From Pseudomonas paraversuta (GTDB lineage Bacteria; Pseudomonadota; Gammaproteobacteria; Pseudomonadales; Pseudomonadaceae), in NCBI RefSeq assembly GCF_904063065.1, contig NZ_CAJFCL010000005.1:1-64000 (forward strand): 64,000 bases of DNA, in the 5' to 3' direction. Of this stretch, positions 53,339-62,734 are shown piece after piece. The translations under genes were made by a program, and so were the position numbers. The notes under the pieces were generated by a model, which saw nothing but the letters and a program-made list of their open reading frames with translations, ran no database searches and was not told the DNA's origin. How positions within the stretch are numbered: the stretch's first letter is position 1; each line of letters starts with the position of its first letter.

Positions 53339-54607
53339 TCAGGCGTCTTTGGTCAGGGCGGGCATCAGCCCGTTGCGCAGATCATTGCCGCTCGGTTGCT
53401 GATAGATGCTCAGGCCGAATTCGGGCATGACTGACAGCAGATAGTCAAAGATATCGCCCTGGATTTGTTCATAGTCGCTCCACACCGTCGTGCGGGTAAA
53501 GCAGTACACCTCCAGCGGTACGCCCTGGGCCGTGGGCTGCAACTGACGCACCATGCAGGTCATGTTTGGCTGGATTTCGGGATGGCTTTTGAGATAAGCC
53601 AGCGCATAGGCGCGGAAGGTCCCGATATTGGTCATGCGTCGACGGTTGGCTGACAGAGCGGCCACATTGCCCTGTGCTTCGTTCCAGCTTTTGAGTTCGG
53701 CCTGCTTGCGATGCAGGTAGTCGCTCAGCAGGCGTACCTGCTCCAGACGTTGTTCCTGTTCGTCAGTCAGAAAACCGATATTGCCGGCATCGATAAACAG
53801 ACTTCGCTTGATTCGGCGTCCGCCGGACTGCTGCATGCCGCGCCAGTTCTTGAACGACTCGGACATCAGGCGCCAGGTTGGAATCGAGACGATGGTCTTG
53901 TCGAAGTTCTGCACTTTGACGGTGTGCAGGGTGATGTCGATCACGTCGCCATCGGCGCCGACCTGGGGCATTTCGATCCAGTCACCGACCCGCAGCAAGT
54001 CGTTGCTGGTCAATTGCACACTGGCCACGAAAGACAACAGGGTGTCCTTGTAGACCAGCAAGATGACCGCAGACATCGCGCCCAGGCCCGAAAGCAGCAG
54101 CATCGGCGAACGGTCGATCAGGGTTGCGACAATGATGATGGCGGAAAACACATACAGCAGCATTTTAGTCAGCTGGATGTAGCCCTTGATCGGGCGGGTC
54201 TTGGCGTAGTTGGTACGCGAATAGATATCGAGCAGGGCATCCAGCAGCGCGCTGATGACACGGGTCAGCACAAAGATGGTGATGGCCAGCGCCAGGTTGC
54301 CGAGGAAGTGGCGACCGGTTTCGCTCATCTCCGGTATCAGGTTGCGGCCGAACTGCACCATCAGCGAGGGCGTCAGTTGCGCCACGCGGTGGAACACCTT
54401 GTGCTGGCGCAGGTCGCTGATCCAGTGCAGGGCAGGCTGGCGGCCAAGGATCTTGGTGATGCGCAGAATAATGATGCGTGCAACGTGCCCGGCCAGCAGG
54501 GCGATACTTACCAGCACGATCAGGCCGAGGATGGTCGATACCCAGGGATGTTGGTCCAGGTTGGCGTAAAGATCCTGAATTTGGGTCCAGAGTGTTTGAG
54601 TTTCCAT
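53339..54607 (-). CDS. MscS-family mechanosensitive channel (YbdG type)
   Basis: A 422-residue membrane protein with an N-terminal group of TM segments (about 25-190: STILGLIVLVSIALLAG, LALAITIFVLTRVISAL and others). The MscS pore helix and beta domain follow (LSGLGAMSAVILLVYKDTLLSFVAS, then LRVGDWIEMPQVGADGDVIDITL). Family relatives in E. coli (YbdG) give small-conductance release under osmotic downshock. It is monocistronic and divergent from the DEAD-box gene. Confidence 0.92.
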   Translation of the reverse strand: METQTLWTQIQDLYANLDQHPWVSTILGLIVLVSIALLAGHVARIIILRITKILGRQPALHWISDLRQHKVFHRVAQLTPSLMVQFGRNLIPEMSETGRHFLGNLALAITIFVLTRVISALLDALLDIYSRTNYAKTRPIKGYIQLTKMLLYVFSAIIIVATLIDRSPMLLLSGLGAMSAVILLVYKDTLLSFVASVQLTSNDLLRVGDWIEMPQVGADGDVIDITLHTVKVQNFDKTIVSIPTWRLMSESFKNWRGMQQSGGRRIKRSLFIDAGNIGFLTDEQEQRLEQVRLLSDYLHRKQAELKSWNEAQGNVAALSANRRRMTNIGTFRAYALAYLKSHPEIQPNMTCMVRQLQPTAQGVPLEVYCFTRTTVWSDYEQIQGDIFDYLLSVMPEFGLSIYQQPSGNDLRNGLMPALTKDA

Positions 54608-54799
54608 AAGTTAAAGCGTTACCCCAAGAAGAAATATCCCTGGGATTAGAGCACTTCAGAGCGATTTAAGGGCTCTCGTTGGACTAAAGACCCTAAAAAA
54701 TCATTTGTTTCATGCCGTTTGTACAAAGAAACTCGGCCTTGGCGCTCGAAACGGTTAATCTATGCCGCTGATTTTTTGTATTTCTTCGAGGTAGCACCC

Positions 54800-56146
54800 G
54801 TGTTTTCCGATTTCGCCCTGCACGAACGCCTGCTTAAAGCTGTGGCCGAGCTTAAATTTGTCGAGCCTACGCCTGTGCAAGCAGCGGCTATCCCGCTCGC
54901 GCTCGAAGGGCGTGACCTGCGGGTTACAGCTCAAACCGGGAGTGGCAAAACCGCTGCTTTCGTTCTGCCGATCCTTAATCGCCTGATTGGTCCAGCGAAA
55001 ATCCGCGTGAGCATCAAAGCGCTGATTTTGCTGCCGACCCGCGAGCTGGCACAGCAAACGCTGAAAGAAGTTGAGCGCTTTTCCCAGTTCACGTTCATCA
55101 AGTCCGGTCTGATAACCGGTGGTGAAGACTTCAAGGTGCAGGCTGCCATGCTGCGCAAGGTGCCGGACATCCTGATCGGTACTCCGGGTCGCCTGCTCGA
55201 GCAATTGAATGCCGGCAACCTCGACTTGAAAGAAGTTGAAGTGCTGGTGCTCGACGAAGCCGACCGCATGCTCGACATGGGCTTCTCCGAAGACGTTCAG
55301 CGTCTGGTGGATGAGTGCCCGAACCGTCAGCAAACCATGCTGTTCTCGGCCACCACCGGTGGTTCCGGTCTGCGCGAGATGATTGGCAAGGTTCTGAACA
55401 ATGCCGAGCATTTGCAGCTCAACCAGGTCAGCCAGCTGAACGCCACTACGCGTCAGCAAGTCATTACCGCTGATCACAACCAGCACAAAGAACAAATCGT
55501 TAACTGGCTGCTGGCCAACGAGACTTACCAAAAAGCCATTATCTTCACCAATACCCGTGCCATGGCTGACCGTATCTACGGTCGCCTGGTGGCTCAGGAT
55601 TACAAGGCGTTCGTCTTGCACGGTGAGAAAGACCAGAAGGATCGCAAGCTGGCGATCGATCGCCTGAAGCAGGGCGGAGTCAAGATTCTGGTGGCCACCG
55701 ATGTGGCGGCCCGTGGTCTGGACGTTGACGGCCTGGACATGGTGATCAACTTCGACATGCCACGTAGCGGCGACGAATACGTCCACCGTATTGGCCGTAC
55801 CGGCCGTGCGGGCAATGATGGTCTGGCGATCTCGCTGATCTGCCACGGCGACTGGAACCTGATGTCCAGCGTTGAGCGTTACCTGAAGCAAAGCTTCGAA
55901 CGCCGCACCATCAAGGAAGTCAAAGGCACCTACGGCGGACCGAAAAACGTCAAGGCCTCGGGCAAAGCCGTTGGCGTGAAGAAGAAAAAGACCGACGCCA
56001 AGGGCGTCAAGAAGAAGACCGGAGCCAAGGCCCCGACCAAGCGTAAAATCGCTAACCGCCCCAAGACCGACGCCCTGTCGCTGGTCAGCAAGGACGGTAT
56101 GGCACCGCTCAAGCGTCGCAAGCCAGAAGCCCCGGCCGCTGAATAA
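54800..56146 (+). CDS. DEAD-box ATP-dependent RNA helicase
   Basis: A 448-residue DEAD-box helicase: Q-motif FVEPTPVQ, Walker A AQTGSGKT (44-51), DEAD 152-155, SAT, ARGLDVDGLDMV and HRIGRTGRAG. From about residue 385 a basic Lys-rich tail (KKKKTDAKGVKKKTG) may bind RNA. It is close to SrmB/RhlE-type proteins active in ribosome assembly (PA3950-like, from memory). GTG 54800 has GAGGT seven to eight bases upstream; the 27 upstream codons are unlike the family. It ends at a strong terminator. Confidence 0.95.
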   Translation: MFSDFALHERLLKAVAELKFVEPTPVQAAAIPLALEGRDLRVTAQTGSGKTAAFVLPILNRLIGPAKIRVSIKALILLPTRELAQQTLKEVERFSQFTFIKSGLITGGEDFKVQAAMLRKVPDILIGTPGRLLEQLNAGNLDLKEVEVLVLDEADRMLDMGFSEDVQRLVDECPNRQQTMLFSATTGGSGLREMIGKVLNNAEHLQLNQVSQLNATTRQQVITADHNQHKEQIVNWLLANETYQKAIIFTNTRAMADRIYGRLVAQDYKAFVLHGEKDQKDRKLAIDRLKQGGVKILVATDVAARGLDVDGLDMVINFDMPRSGDEYVHRIGRTGRAGNDGLAISLICHGDWNLMSSVERYLKQSFERRTIKEVKGTYGGPKNVKASGKAVGVKKKKTDAKGVKKKTGAKAPTKRKIANRPKTDALSLVSKDGMAPLKRRKPEAPAAE

Positions 56147-56163
56147 AGCCCAGGCGTAACCTC

Positions 56164-56193
56164 AAAAAAACCCGGCCCAGGCCGGGTTTTTTT
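56164..56193 (+). terminator. Intrinsic terminator after the DEAD-box gene
   Basis: Seven A residues, CCCGGC, a short CCAG loop, GCCGGG and seven T residues make a classic terminator, 18 bases past the stop. Confidence 0.93.
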
Positions 56194-56347
56194 GTGCTGG
56201 CAGGTGCAAGGTTTGCTCGCGATGGCATCTTTATGCTGTTTCGTCAGTGCCCGGTCACCGGTCGGCCATAAAGCTGAACGTCCACCCGCTGCGCCGGTCA
56301 CTACAGATGAGGGCTCATTTCATCGAACCGTACGGAGCGAAAAGCTG

Positions 56348-56740
56348 ATGACTACCTACAACTGGCCACTGATCGAACGTCTGCTGCATGAAGTGCAAAA
56401 TAGCGCCGGTGAAAATTTTGCGCCGCGTGCCTATGCCGAACAGCTCGCGGCTGCTCAAGCTGCCGCCGGGCAACCGATTGGCAATCTGGATGATCTGAAG
56501 ATGCAAGCTGCCGATTATGAAGCCTTGCTGCTAAAGCGCGGCTTTATCGAAACGCGTCCGGAAGATGAGGGTGGCAATGGCGAGAACTTCATCCTGACCC
56601 AGCGAGGCGCCAGCCTGCTAAGCCTGATCGACAGCAGTATCCCGGGCAACAGCCATCCGCTGCAGGTACTGGACGAGCAAGAAGATGCGCTGGATCCGGA
56701 CACCTTTGATGGCGTGGCAGCCAAGGTTCAAATTGCTTGA
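56348..56740 (+). CDS. Conserved hypothetical, DUF2513/winged-helix-like
   Basis: A 130-residue soluble protein starting MTTYNWPLIERLLHEVQNSA, with a helix-rich middle and an LTQRGASLLSLID segment, suggesting a winged-helix fold like DUF2513 proteins. GAGCG/AAAGC lies before ATG 56348, while the 52 codons upstream have no coding character. The role is unknown, possibly a small regulator. Confidence 0.7.
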   Translation: MTTYNWPLIERLLHEVQNSAGENFAPRAYAEQLAAAQAAAGQPIGNLDDLKMQAADYEALLLKRGFIETRPEDEGGNGENFILTQRGASLLSLIDSSIPGNSHPLQVLDEQEDALDPDTFDGVAAKVQIA

Positions 56741-56762
56741 TTCGGCGTTGTGCCAGCCAGTA

Positions 56763-57485
56763 TCAGTAAAATGTCCGTTCGGCCTTGAACGTCAGCAACC
56801 CGTCGCACTGGCTGTTTTGCCCGGAGTATGCCGAGCATTCGCCGCCATCGAGACTAGAGTCGCTATAGATCAGGTTCAGGTCGATGCCCATCCAGGGGCG
56901 CGAGAACTTCACTGACCAGTCATTGAAGGCGTGGATACTGCTGCCATCGGCAATGGATACCGGTGTGCCCAGTTGGTGGGTGGTGTATTTCAAGCTGATG
57001 CCGATGCCAAAAGGCTGGTTGACGCCGAGGTCGGCAAACAGGGTGCTGTCCTTGCGGTCCGGATCGTTACTGAACGCTGCGCCAAAACGGGTGCCCAGAA
57101 TCGTGAGGCTGGCAAAAATCTGCTGGCTGTCGAGCTCGTTGAGTTTGGGGTAGCTGTAGTGAATCATCCCCAGCTCGTAGCTCAGGGTCTGGTCGAAAGG
57201 ATGTTTGTAGCCCAGGTAGGAATCAACTTCGAGGTTGCTGCCAGGCTTGATGCCCATGGTCGGTGCCCATTGCCCTGCATACCAGCCGCTGTCATGGCTC
57301 AGGTCCAGGCCGCCATGGAAGGTCGAGCCGGAGCTGGTGGGCTTGACCAGGCCCTGGGCCATGGTGCGACTTGGCTGGGTGGCCAGCTTGAGGTCAAAGT
57401 CGCCCAGCTCCCGGGAAAATACCTGTGCATTGGCCATGGTGCTGGCCAGTAATGTGCCGGCCAGCAGTAACGCCTGTGTCAGCAT
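56763..57485 (-). CDS. TorF-family putative outer-membrane protein
   Basis: A 240-residue exported beta-barrel candidate with a signal peptide (LLLAGTLLASTMANA, cleavage before QVF). The conserved TorF regions follow: TQPSRTMAQGLVKP near the N-terminus, WYAGQWAP, ELGMIHYSYP and a terminal aromatic FKAERTFY. Function unknown; some relatives are annotated as putative porins. It is convergent with the small hypothetical gene, 22 bases between stops. Confidence 0.85.
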   Translation of the reverse strand: MLTQALLLAGTLLASTMANAQVFSRELGDFDLKLATQPSRTMAQGLVKPTSSGSTFHGGLDLSHDSGWYAGQWAPTMGIKPGSNLEVDSYLGYKHPFDQTLSYELGMIHYSYPKLNELDSQQIFASLTILGTRFGAAFSNDPDRKDSTLFADLGVNQPFGIGISLKYTTHQLGTPVSIADGSSIHAFNDWSVKFSRPWMGIDLNLIYSDSSLDGGECSAYSGQNSQCDGLLTFKAERTFY

Positions 57486-57673
57486 GGTTCACTCCCTGAT
57501 GGCTGGAAGGCTTGATCTAGAGGCTTTAGAGGATACGGATGAATGCCGGCGATTGATTGCCGTTCGTCTATTTTTGCTGGGGTTCTGGATCAGGCGGCTG
57601 CAGCGGGGGTTGCTTCGATAGTCCTAGCGCTTTGGAAGGCAAAGCGCCTGAGGACCAGATGACGCGAGGGGTA

Positions 57674-57853
57674 TTACTTTTTGCCGAGCGTGATTTGCTT
57701 GGACGGGCCAAAAGTCTGGCCGCTGACGCCTTTGTTGATTTGCTGAATCTCGCCGCCGGATTTCAAGAATGCTTCAATTTGCGCATTGATTGAATCACTG
57801 GTTTCAACAGCGGGAGCTGGCTTTGCTTTGCTGGCGGATGCTTTTACACGCAT
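57674..57853 (-). CDS. Small conserved pseudomonad protein
   Basis: A 59-residue basic protein starting MRVKASASKAKPAPA, with a disordered N-terminal part and a conserved C-terminal motif (IEAFLKSGGEIQQINKGVSG then FGPSKQITLGKK). Such proteins are common in Pseudomonas genomes, but I know no function. ATG 57853 is chosen because the motif-bearing protein starts there; the 36 codons upstream are AT-rich and not coding-like. Confidence 0.75.
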   Translation of the reverse strand: MRVKASASKAKPAPAVETSDSINAQIEAFLKSGGEIQQINKGVSGQTFGPSKQITLGKK

Positions 57854-58209
57854 GGCGGCTATTGACCTGTAGAAAATAACTTGGCCAGCGATAGTACCTG
57901 AAATGCTTGACAATTGCTTGTTAAATATCTTCCTAAAATAATAAGCGATGGTATTGATCAATCTGATTGAAGCTCTAATAGTTCCCTAACTCGCTGTTTT
58001 AATTCACTACATCAGGGTTTTAGAAACTGAGCGGGGCGCAGGGCGCGCGCGGGGCAGCCGCCTACAGGCTGACGAGTGGCACCCCCGCAGAGGAAAAAAC
58101 CCCTGATAAATCATGCCTGTCACAGATTTTTTGCCTGCCGGGCCGCGGCGCTCCAATTCGCACACCTAAACTCGGGTAGAATGCCGCCCACGTAATGAGG
58201 GTATTGAAC
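57854..58209. other. Intergenic region, divergent promoters
   Basis: 356 bases between the divergent small gene and the CvfB-like gene. The left part is AT-rich (57880-58010) and probably holds promoters. A GC-rich run (GCGCAGGGCGCGCGCGGGGC, about 58034-58053) lies in the middle, and the rest leads into the CvfB-like gene. I see no gene or repeat. Confidence 0.6.
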
Positions 58210-59046
58210 ATGGCTTTAATCGGTCGCTACAACAGTTTGCAAGTGGTTAAACACACCAACTTTGGTTTGTATCTGGACGGCGGGGCGGACGGCGAAATCC
58301 TGTTGCCCAACCGTTATATTCCCAAAGATATTCCAAGTGAAGACGAAGACTGGCTCAACGTCTTTGTTTATTTGGACAGTGCTGACAAGTTAATTGCCAC
58401 CACGGAAAAACCAAAAGTTCAGGTTGGCGAGTTTGCCAGTCTTAAAGTGGTTGAAGTTAACAGCATCGGTGTTTTCCTCGATTGGGGTCTGCCGAAAGAT
58501 TTGCTGTTGCCGTATTCCGAAGAAAAACGCCAGATGACCGCTGGCGAATACGTCGTGGTACACGTCTACCTCGACAAGCACACGCGCCGTATCACTGCCA
58601 CTGCGCGTCTGGACCGCTACCTGGACAAAACCCCGCCGAACTATCAGGTGGGGCAGGAAGTTGATCTGTTGGTGGCCGAAGCCACGGACATGGGCTTCAA
58701 AGCCGTGATCAACAACAAGCACTGGGGCTTGATCCACAAGAACGAAATCTTCAAGTTCATGCGGGCCGGCAAGCAAGAAAAAGGCTACATCAAGGAAATT
58801 CGGGCTGACGGCAAGATCAGCCTGAGCCTGCAGCCGGTCGGGCAAGAAGCTGCCAGCAGCCTTAACTCGAAGATCCTCAGCAAGTTGCGCGATAACAACG
58901 GTGTGTTGCCGGTCAGCGACAAGAGTGCACCGGAAGCGATCAGCAACCTGTTTGGCGTCAGCAAGGGCAACTTCAAAAAAGCCATTGGCGCGTTGTACAA
59001 GGAAGGCAAAATTGCGATTCACCCGGACCGCATCGAACTGATCTGA
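58210..59046 (+). CDS. CvfB/YitL-like S1 RNA-binding protein
   Basis: A 278-residue protein with three S1-like domains (about 1-65, 66-135, 140-215; LIGRYNSLQVVKHTNFGLYLD, GEFASLKVVEVNSIGVFLDWG, GQEVDLLVAEATDMGFKAVI) and a C-terminal winged helix (KGNFKKAIGALYKEGKIAI). S. aureus CvfB and relatives bind RNA and modulate gene expression. ATG 58210 with GAGGG upstream is preferred over an upstream ATG 58195. It is the first gene before a DUF2177 protein gene 21 bases later. Confidence 0.9.
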   Translation: MALIGRYNSLQVVKHTNFGLYLDGGADGEILLPNRYIPKDIPSEDEDWLNVFVYLDSADKLIATTEKPKVQVGEFASLKVVEVNSIGVFLDWGLPKDLLLPYSEEKRQMTAGEYVVVHVYLDKHTRRITATARLDRYLDKTPPNYQVGQEVDLLVAEATDMGFKAVINNKHWGLIHKNEIFKFMRAGKQEKGYIKEIRADGKISLSLQPVGQEAASSLNSKILSKLRDNNGVLPVSDKSAPEAISNLFGVSKGNFKKAIGALYKEGKIAIHPDRIELI

Positions 59047-59067
59047 TCCAGCACAAGGGGCCGCGAC

Positions 59068-59472
59068 ATGAGGAGAGTTGTATGGGCGTATGCCGGTGCG
59101 TTATTGGCTTTTCTGGTGCTCGACGGCCTTTGGCTGGGCGTGCTCATGAGCTCTACCTATAAGGAGCTTTTGGGCCCGCTGATGCTGGCGCAGCCGAAGT
59201 GGGGGCCTGCTGTTGCGTTCTACCTGCTGTACGTGGCGGGCCTGGTGTTCTTTGTCGTGCTGCCGGCCCTGGGCCGGGGCAGTGCGCTCAGGGCCGCGCT
59301 GAGCGGTGCCTTCTTCGGCCTGGTGGCTTATGGCACCTATGACATGAGCAACTGGGCGACCCTGCAGGGCTGGTCTGCGCAACTGGCCTTGATGGACATG
59401 GCATGGGGCGGGTTACTGACCTGTCTTGCTTCGCTGTCGGGTTATTGGGTGGCCCGCAAGCTGGCGACCTGA
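59068..59472 (+). CDS. DUF2177 membrane protein
   Basis: A 134-residue, four-TM protein, with WAYAGALLAFLVLDGLWLG at the start, FYLLYVAGLVFFVVLPAL, and the conserved YGTYDMSNWATLQGWS segment characteristic of DUF2177. Function unknown. It follows the CvfB-like gene by 21 bases and is likely cotranscribed. Confidence 0.88.
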   Translation: MRRVVWAYAGALLAFLVLDGLWLGVLMSSTYKELLGPLMLAQPKWGPAVAFYLLYVAGLVFFVVLPALGRGSALRAALSGAFFGLVAYGTYDMSNWATLQGWSAQLALMDMAWGGLLTCLASLSGYWVARKLAT

Positions 59473-59541
59473 GCCTGGTCGGTAAAACCTGAGCAATGAG
59501 TTTTTTGATCTTTCCCGGGCGTGGTTTTTTCAGGTGGTGCT

Positions 59542-60471
59542 ATGAGTGTTACGCGGCGAGCAACGGATGCTTTCGCACTGCAAGTCATGTTGGGCCTGTG
59601 CCTAATCTGGGGTGTACAACAGGTCGTGATCAAAACGGCAGCACCTGACATCGCGCCCGTGATGCAGGCCGCGGCACGTTCCGGCATTGCGGCGCTGCTG
59701 GTGGGCCTGCTGATCTGCTGGAAGGGCGGGTGGGACCAGGTTCCATCCACCTGGCGCGGCGGACTATTGGCGGGCAGCCTGTTCGGGCTCGAGTTCTTCT
59801 TTATTGCCGAAGGCCTGCAACTGACCAGCGCCGCACATATGTCGGTGTTTCTCTATACCGCGCCCATCTTCACTGCGCTGGGAATTAACTGGTTATTGCC
59901 AAGCGAGCGTTTGCGGCCGCTGCAGTGGCTGGGTATTTTCCTCGCGTTTCTGGGCATCGCTTTTTCCTTTGCCGGCGGGATTTCATTTGCCGACATGGAT
60001 CGCAACATGTTGCTGGGCGACGCCTACGGTATTTTGGCGGGCATGGCCTGGGGCGCGACCACGGTAGTGGTGCGTGGCTCCCGGTTATCCGAGGCGCCGG
60101 TCACGCTGACCCTGTTCTACCAGCTGATTGTCGGCTTTGTGGGGCTGCTGGTGATTGCCGCCGCCAGCGGACAGATCAGCCATGTCAGCCTTACCGGCGT
60201 GGCGGTGGCCAGCGTTCTGTTCCAGGGGCTGGTGGTGTCGTTCTTCAGCTACCTGGTGTGGTTCTGGCTGCTCAAGCGCTACATGGCCTCCAATCTGGCT
60301 GTGTTCTCGTTTATGACGCCCTTGTTCGGAGTCACGTTCGGGGTGCTGATTCTGGGCGAGCCCTTGAGCTTCAACTTCGTGGTGGGCGCAGTGCTGGTGC
60401 TGCTCGGCATCACCTTTGTCAGCGCGGAGCAGTGGATGCGTCGCAGGCTGCGGGTACTGCTGGGGCACTGA
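59542..60471 (+). CDS. EamA-family (DMT) transporter
   Basis: A 309-residue, ten-TM permease, with VMLGLCLIWGVQQVVIK at the start and SFFSYLVWFWLLKRYMASNLAVFSFMTPLFGV in the second repeat. ATG 59542 has AGGTGG five to six bases upstream. Its 3' end overlaps the 3' end of the convergent MFS gene by 53 bases. The substrate is unknown. Confidence 0.9.
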   Translation: MSVTRRATDAFALQVMLGLCLIWGVQQVVIKTAAPDIAPVMQAAARSGIAALLVGLLICWKGGWDQVPSTWRGGLLAGSLFGLEFFFIAEGLQLTSAAHMSVFLYTAPIFTALGINWLLPSERLRPLQWLGIFLAFLGIAFSFAGGISFADMDRNMLLGDAYGILAGMAWGATTVVVRGSRLSEAPVTLTLFYQLIVGFVGLLVIAAASGQISHVSLTGVAVASVLFQGLVVSFFSYLVWFWLLKRYMASNLAVFSFMTPLFGVTFGVLILGEPLSFNFVVGAVLVLLGITFVSAEQWMRRRLRVLLGH

Positions 60472-61600
60472 CCGAGCGCCAGGCCAGCATTGCGGCCAGC
60501 ATCAGTCCGCTGGCAGCGATGAGTAGCGCGGGGTGCAGGGTTCCACTGAAATGGCTGCTGAGCGCGGCCAGCAATGGCCCGGCTAGTTGTCCCACGGCAA
60601 AGCAGGCCGTCAGCAAGGCTGCATTACGCTGCGTTGCGTGCGGGGCGAGCTCCCTGGAGCGTTGCATGACCAGCGGCATGCAGGCTAAAAACGGCGTCCC
60701 GCACAGGATTACCCCCAGCGCCAGGCCGGTACTGCTCGGCAGCAGGCACGCCAGCACCCCCAGTGCTTGTATCCATAGCCCGCCCATCAACCAGTAGCCC
60801 GTGGTACCGGGTGTGGGGCGGCGCAAACTGATCAGCACGACACCAATGGCTGCGCACAATCCAAAGGCGGGCCAGAACAAGTCTGCTTGCCATTGCCCGT
60901 GAAATTGGGCACTGGCCATCTGTGACAGGAATGTCGCCGGGATGATATAGCCCAGGCCATACAGCCCATAAATCGCTCCCAGGCGGCCAATCCCGGGCTG
61001 GCGGGTGTCTGGCTGCGAGATGTGCGTTGCAGCCGGCAGGGTGGCCGGTTGCGGCAGTATCGGCAGGATCGCCAGCACCATGATCAGTGCCGCAGCGGCG
61101 TAAATCAGCCAGAGCGTGGCCGAATTTTGTCCCCAAAGATTTGCAACCAGAGCCAGCAAGCCTGTGAGCAGGACACCCACCCCGGGGCCAGCAAAGACCA
61201 GTGCCCCCAGGCGTGGGCGATTGGCGGTCACGGCCAGGTGCTGGCTGAGGGATGTGATCATCACCATGACCCAGGCGCTGGCAATCCCTGTGCCGAAGCG
61301 CAACAGCAGATGCGGCCAGAAGCCCTGGGCCAGAACTGAAATCAGGGTCAGCACTACGCACAGCCATAGCCCGGCATGCAGGCGGCCCTGCACCTGGTCC
61401 GGACGTTTGGCGCGGATGGCGTCCAGTGCCCCGAGCAAATACCCCAGATAGTTGGCGGCCGCGATCAGGCCGGCGCCGGTCAGGTCAATCTGGCCCTCGC
61501 TGATCAGGTGCGGCAGTTGTGGGGTCAGGGAAAAGCGGCCAATACCCATGGCCATGATGAGCGCGATAAAGCTGGCGAGCAGGCGAATGAAGGGCGACAT
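60419..61600 (-). CDS. YbfB/YjiJ-family MFS transporter
   Basis: A 393-residue, 12-TM major facilitator with the family start RLLASFIALIMAMGIGRFSLTPQLPHL and GLIAAANYLGYLLGA. It is divergent from a LysR gene (105 bases between starts), a common regulator-target layout. Its last 53 bases lie on the opposite strand within the EamA gene end. The substrate is unknown. Confidence 0.9.
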   Translation of the reverse strand: MSPFIRLLASFIALIMAMGIGRFSLTPQLPHLISEGQIDLTGAGLIAAANYLGYLLGALDAIRAKRPDQVQGRLHAGLWLCVVLTLISVLAQGFWPHLLLRFGTGIASAWVMVMITSLSQHLAVTANRPRLGALVFAGPGVGVLLTGLLALVANLWGQNSATLWLIYAAAALIMVLAILPILPQPATLPAATHISQPDTRQPGIGRLGAIYGLYGLGYIIPATFLSQMASAQFHGQWQADLFWPAFGLCAAIGVVLISLRRPTPGTTGYWLMGGLWIQALGVLACLLPSSTGLALGVILCGTPFLACMPLVMQRSRELAPHATQRNAALLTACFAVGQLAGPLLAALSSHFSGTLHPALLIAASGLMLAAMLAWRSVSAPAVPAACDASTAPR

Positions 61601-61647
61601 GCAGCTGTTTCCTCAAGAGAAGGCATTGACCGTCAGGCTAGAGGAGA

Positions 61648-61675
61648 TTGACTTTCCTTAAAAATGAATAATAGT
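61648..61675 (+). promoter_or_regulatory. Candidate sigma-70 promoter of the LysR gene
   Basis: TTGACT (61648-61653), 16 bases, AATAGT (61670-61675) before GTG 61705. The -35 matches well; the -10 matches at four of six positions. The region also serves the divergent MFS gene, so a LysR site here would control both. Confidence 0.4.
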
Positions 61676-61704
61676 GACCTACTTGTTCTGTTTTGGAGAA
61701 TGGC

Positions 61705-62607
61705 GTGGAGTTCAGTCAATTACGGATTTTTCAGGCCGTGGCCGAAGAAGGTTCCATCACCCGTGCGGCTGAGCGTCTGCACCGTGTGCCCTCCAATCTG
61801 TCGACGCGACTCAAGCAACTGGAAGAGCAGATGGGTGTCGAATTGTTTATGCGCGAGCGCCAGCGCCTGCAGTTGTCCCCGGCGGGCAAGGTGCTGCTCG
61901 ATTACGCTGCGCGCCTGTTTGCCCTGCATGATGAAGCCTTGAGTGCGGTACAGGGCGGGGTGCCCTGCGGCAAATTTACCCTGGGGACGATGTACAGCAC
62001 GGCGGCAACTCATTTGCCGCGCATGCTGGCGCATTATCACCGTACCTACCCGGCAGTGAACCTGCACGTGCAGTCGGCTCCCAGTGGCGAATTGCTGGAA
62101 GGGTTATTGACCGGGCGTCTGGATGCAGCGCTGGTGGACGGCCCGCTTGAGCTGGCCGGGCTGGACGGTATCGAATTTTGCGATGAGAGTCTGGTGTTGA
62201 TCAGCGATCTGGATCATCCGCCTGTTACCCGAGCCCGGGATGTACAGGGGCGCGAAGTCTTTACCTTTCGCCAGGGTTGTTCTTATCGGGCCCGGCTTGA
62301 GGCCTGGTACGCAAGCGACCGTGCGGCCATGGGGCGAGTGATGGAAATCGAATCCTATCAGGGGATGTTGGCGTGCGTAGTGGCGGGCTCGGGTGTGGCC
62401 TTGATGCCGGCATCGATGCTGGCTAGCTTGCCGGGGCATGAAAATGTCGGCGTACACCCCTTGAAACAACCTTTTGCCAGTACCACAACATGGTTGATGT
62501 GGCGAAAAGGCATGACCGGCGCCAACCTGAATGCGTGGATCGCGCTGCAACAGGCACAGAGGCCGCCGAACGATGTTATTTCGACGAAGTTAAAGGCGTC
62601 GGCTTAA
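61705..62607 (+). CDS. LysR-family transcriptional regulator
   Basis: A 300-residue LysR protein. The HTH region reads EFSQLRIFQAVAEEGSITRAAERLHRVPSNLSTRLKQLEEQMG, followed by a periplasmic-binding-fold effector domain. GTG 61705 has GGAG six bases upstream. It is divergent from the YbfB-type MFS gene, so the transporter is the likely target; the ligand is unknown. Confidence 0.93.
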   Translation: MEFSQLRIFQAVAEEGSITRAAERLHRVPSNLSTRLKQLEEQMGVELFMRERQRLQLSPAGKVLLDYAARLFALHDEALSAVQGGVPCGKFTLGTMYSTAATHLPRMLAHYHRTYPAVNLHVQSAPSGELLEGLLTGRLDAALVDGPLELAGLDGIEFCDESLVLISDLDHPPVTRARDVQGREVFTFRQGCSYRARLEAWYASDRAAMGRVMEIESYQGMLACVVAGSGVALMPASMLASLPGHENVGVHPLKQPFASTTTWLMWRKGMTGANLNAWIALQQAQRPPNDVISTKLKASA

Positions 62608-62734
62608 ATCAGAAATGTGCTCGATTAGCCTAAAGTTCATGGGTCTTAAGCAAGCATCTTGTAGGAGTTAGGACTATTATCTGTATGAAGCGACAACAGA
62701 ATTCCAGTCGCCAGAGTGACCCCAAGGGGGATAT

